A stretch of 64,000 bases of DNA. Source: Prochilodus magdalenae. Its lineage: Eukaryota; Chordata; Actinopteri; Characiformes; Prochilodontidae. The first letter of the stretch is position 1, and every line of letters starts with the position of its first letter. Shown one piece after another: positions 63,756-64,000 of this stretch. Below the pieces are notes generated by a model. It was not told the DNA's origin and searched no databases. It worked only from the letters and a program-made list of their open reading frames with translations. The stretch spans positions 16,001-80,000 of the forward strand of contig JAMWET010000651.1 of the NCBI GenBank assembly GCA_024036415.1. Direction: 5' to 3'. Made by a program: the position numbers and the translations under genes.

Positions 63756-64000
63756 ATGCTGAGTGGAGATTCTAATACAGCCACATATTCCTGGGAGCCT
63801 ACTCGGCCCAGTCCAGCAGGGCAGTACAGTGTCCACTAGAACCCAATCTTCCCTCCAGCCAATATTATCAGCACACCTAAGAGTGTGCACCTGGGACACT
63901 CTGCCAGTCACACTGATGGACAGGACCAGCATTCGTGCACACTTTATCGCTTCCCGGCTGATGAATCAGTCTCTCTCAGGACAGCTGTAAGCCTTCCTTT
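63756..64000. other. Unassigned end of window
   Basis: Overlapping short frames on both strands have no recognisable domain; no exon assigned. Confidence 0.35.

Overview
The window is vertebrate nuclear DNA, almost certainly from a teleost fish. It is intron-rich and packed with Tc1/mariner-type transposon remnants, tRNA-derived SINEs, LINE tails and very long micro- and minisatellites. There is no operon structure and no CRISPR array, and nothing is recognisable as a tRNA or rRNA gene. The transposon and SINE families look typical of otophysan fishes, but I cannot fix the species from sequence alone.

One protein-coding gene can be supported: gulp1 (engulfment adaptor with a PTB domain, vertebrate relative of CED-6) on the minus strand. 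Seven internal coding exons lie between 23569 and 9089, in gene order 23569-23508, 15605-15534, 14302-14204, 13602-13465, 11396-11280, 11123-11037 and 9218-9089. They carry AG/GT boundaries and compatible phases and join into one frame of about 235 codons: a PTB domain, a leucine-zipper helix and the start of the proline-rich tail. The first coding exon and the last one or more coding exons were not found and probably lie outside the window. A further open, phase-compatible segment at 10866-10684 is an unproven optional exon.

Layout. 1-9 kb: the gulp1 intron or region downstream of the last exon seen, with a foldback element, a SINE, MITEs, broken Tc1 copies and a TA-rich minisatellite. 9-24 kb: the gulp1 exons, with introns holding a 350-bp GT tract, two ~880-bp pure polypurine tracts and a ~1.35-kb GC-rich tandem repeat. 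24-64 kb: no exon recognised; probably a 5' intron or flank of gulp1. It holds Tc1 remnants, at least five SINE copies in the whole window, a possible solo LTR, and large tandem arrays (47-bp at 29-30 kb, tetranucleotide at 36-37 kb, 21-bp at 38.8-40.3 kb, GA/GATA at 42.4-43.3 kb, 24-bp at 46-48 kb, GATA at 51.3-51.9 and 52.7-53.4 kb, 26-bp at 60.7-61.2 kb, ACC-type at 61.4-62.0 kb).

The most interesting signal is where these arrays started. At least three sit exactly inside transposable elements and are built from the element's own sequence. The 24-bp array is about 80 in-frame copies of the LHWLPVTE motif of a LINE reverse-transcriptase tail. The 26-bp array is a repeated DIYQSRC segment of a second LINE tail. 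A GATA array grew from the GGAGATA segment near the end of a MITE. I found no evidence for a new enzymatic or defence system. The long open frames in the arrays are by-products of unit lengths divisible by three.
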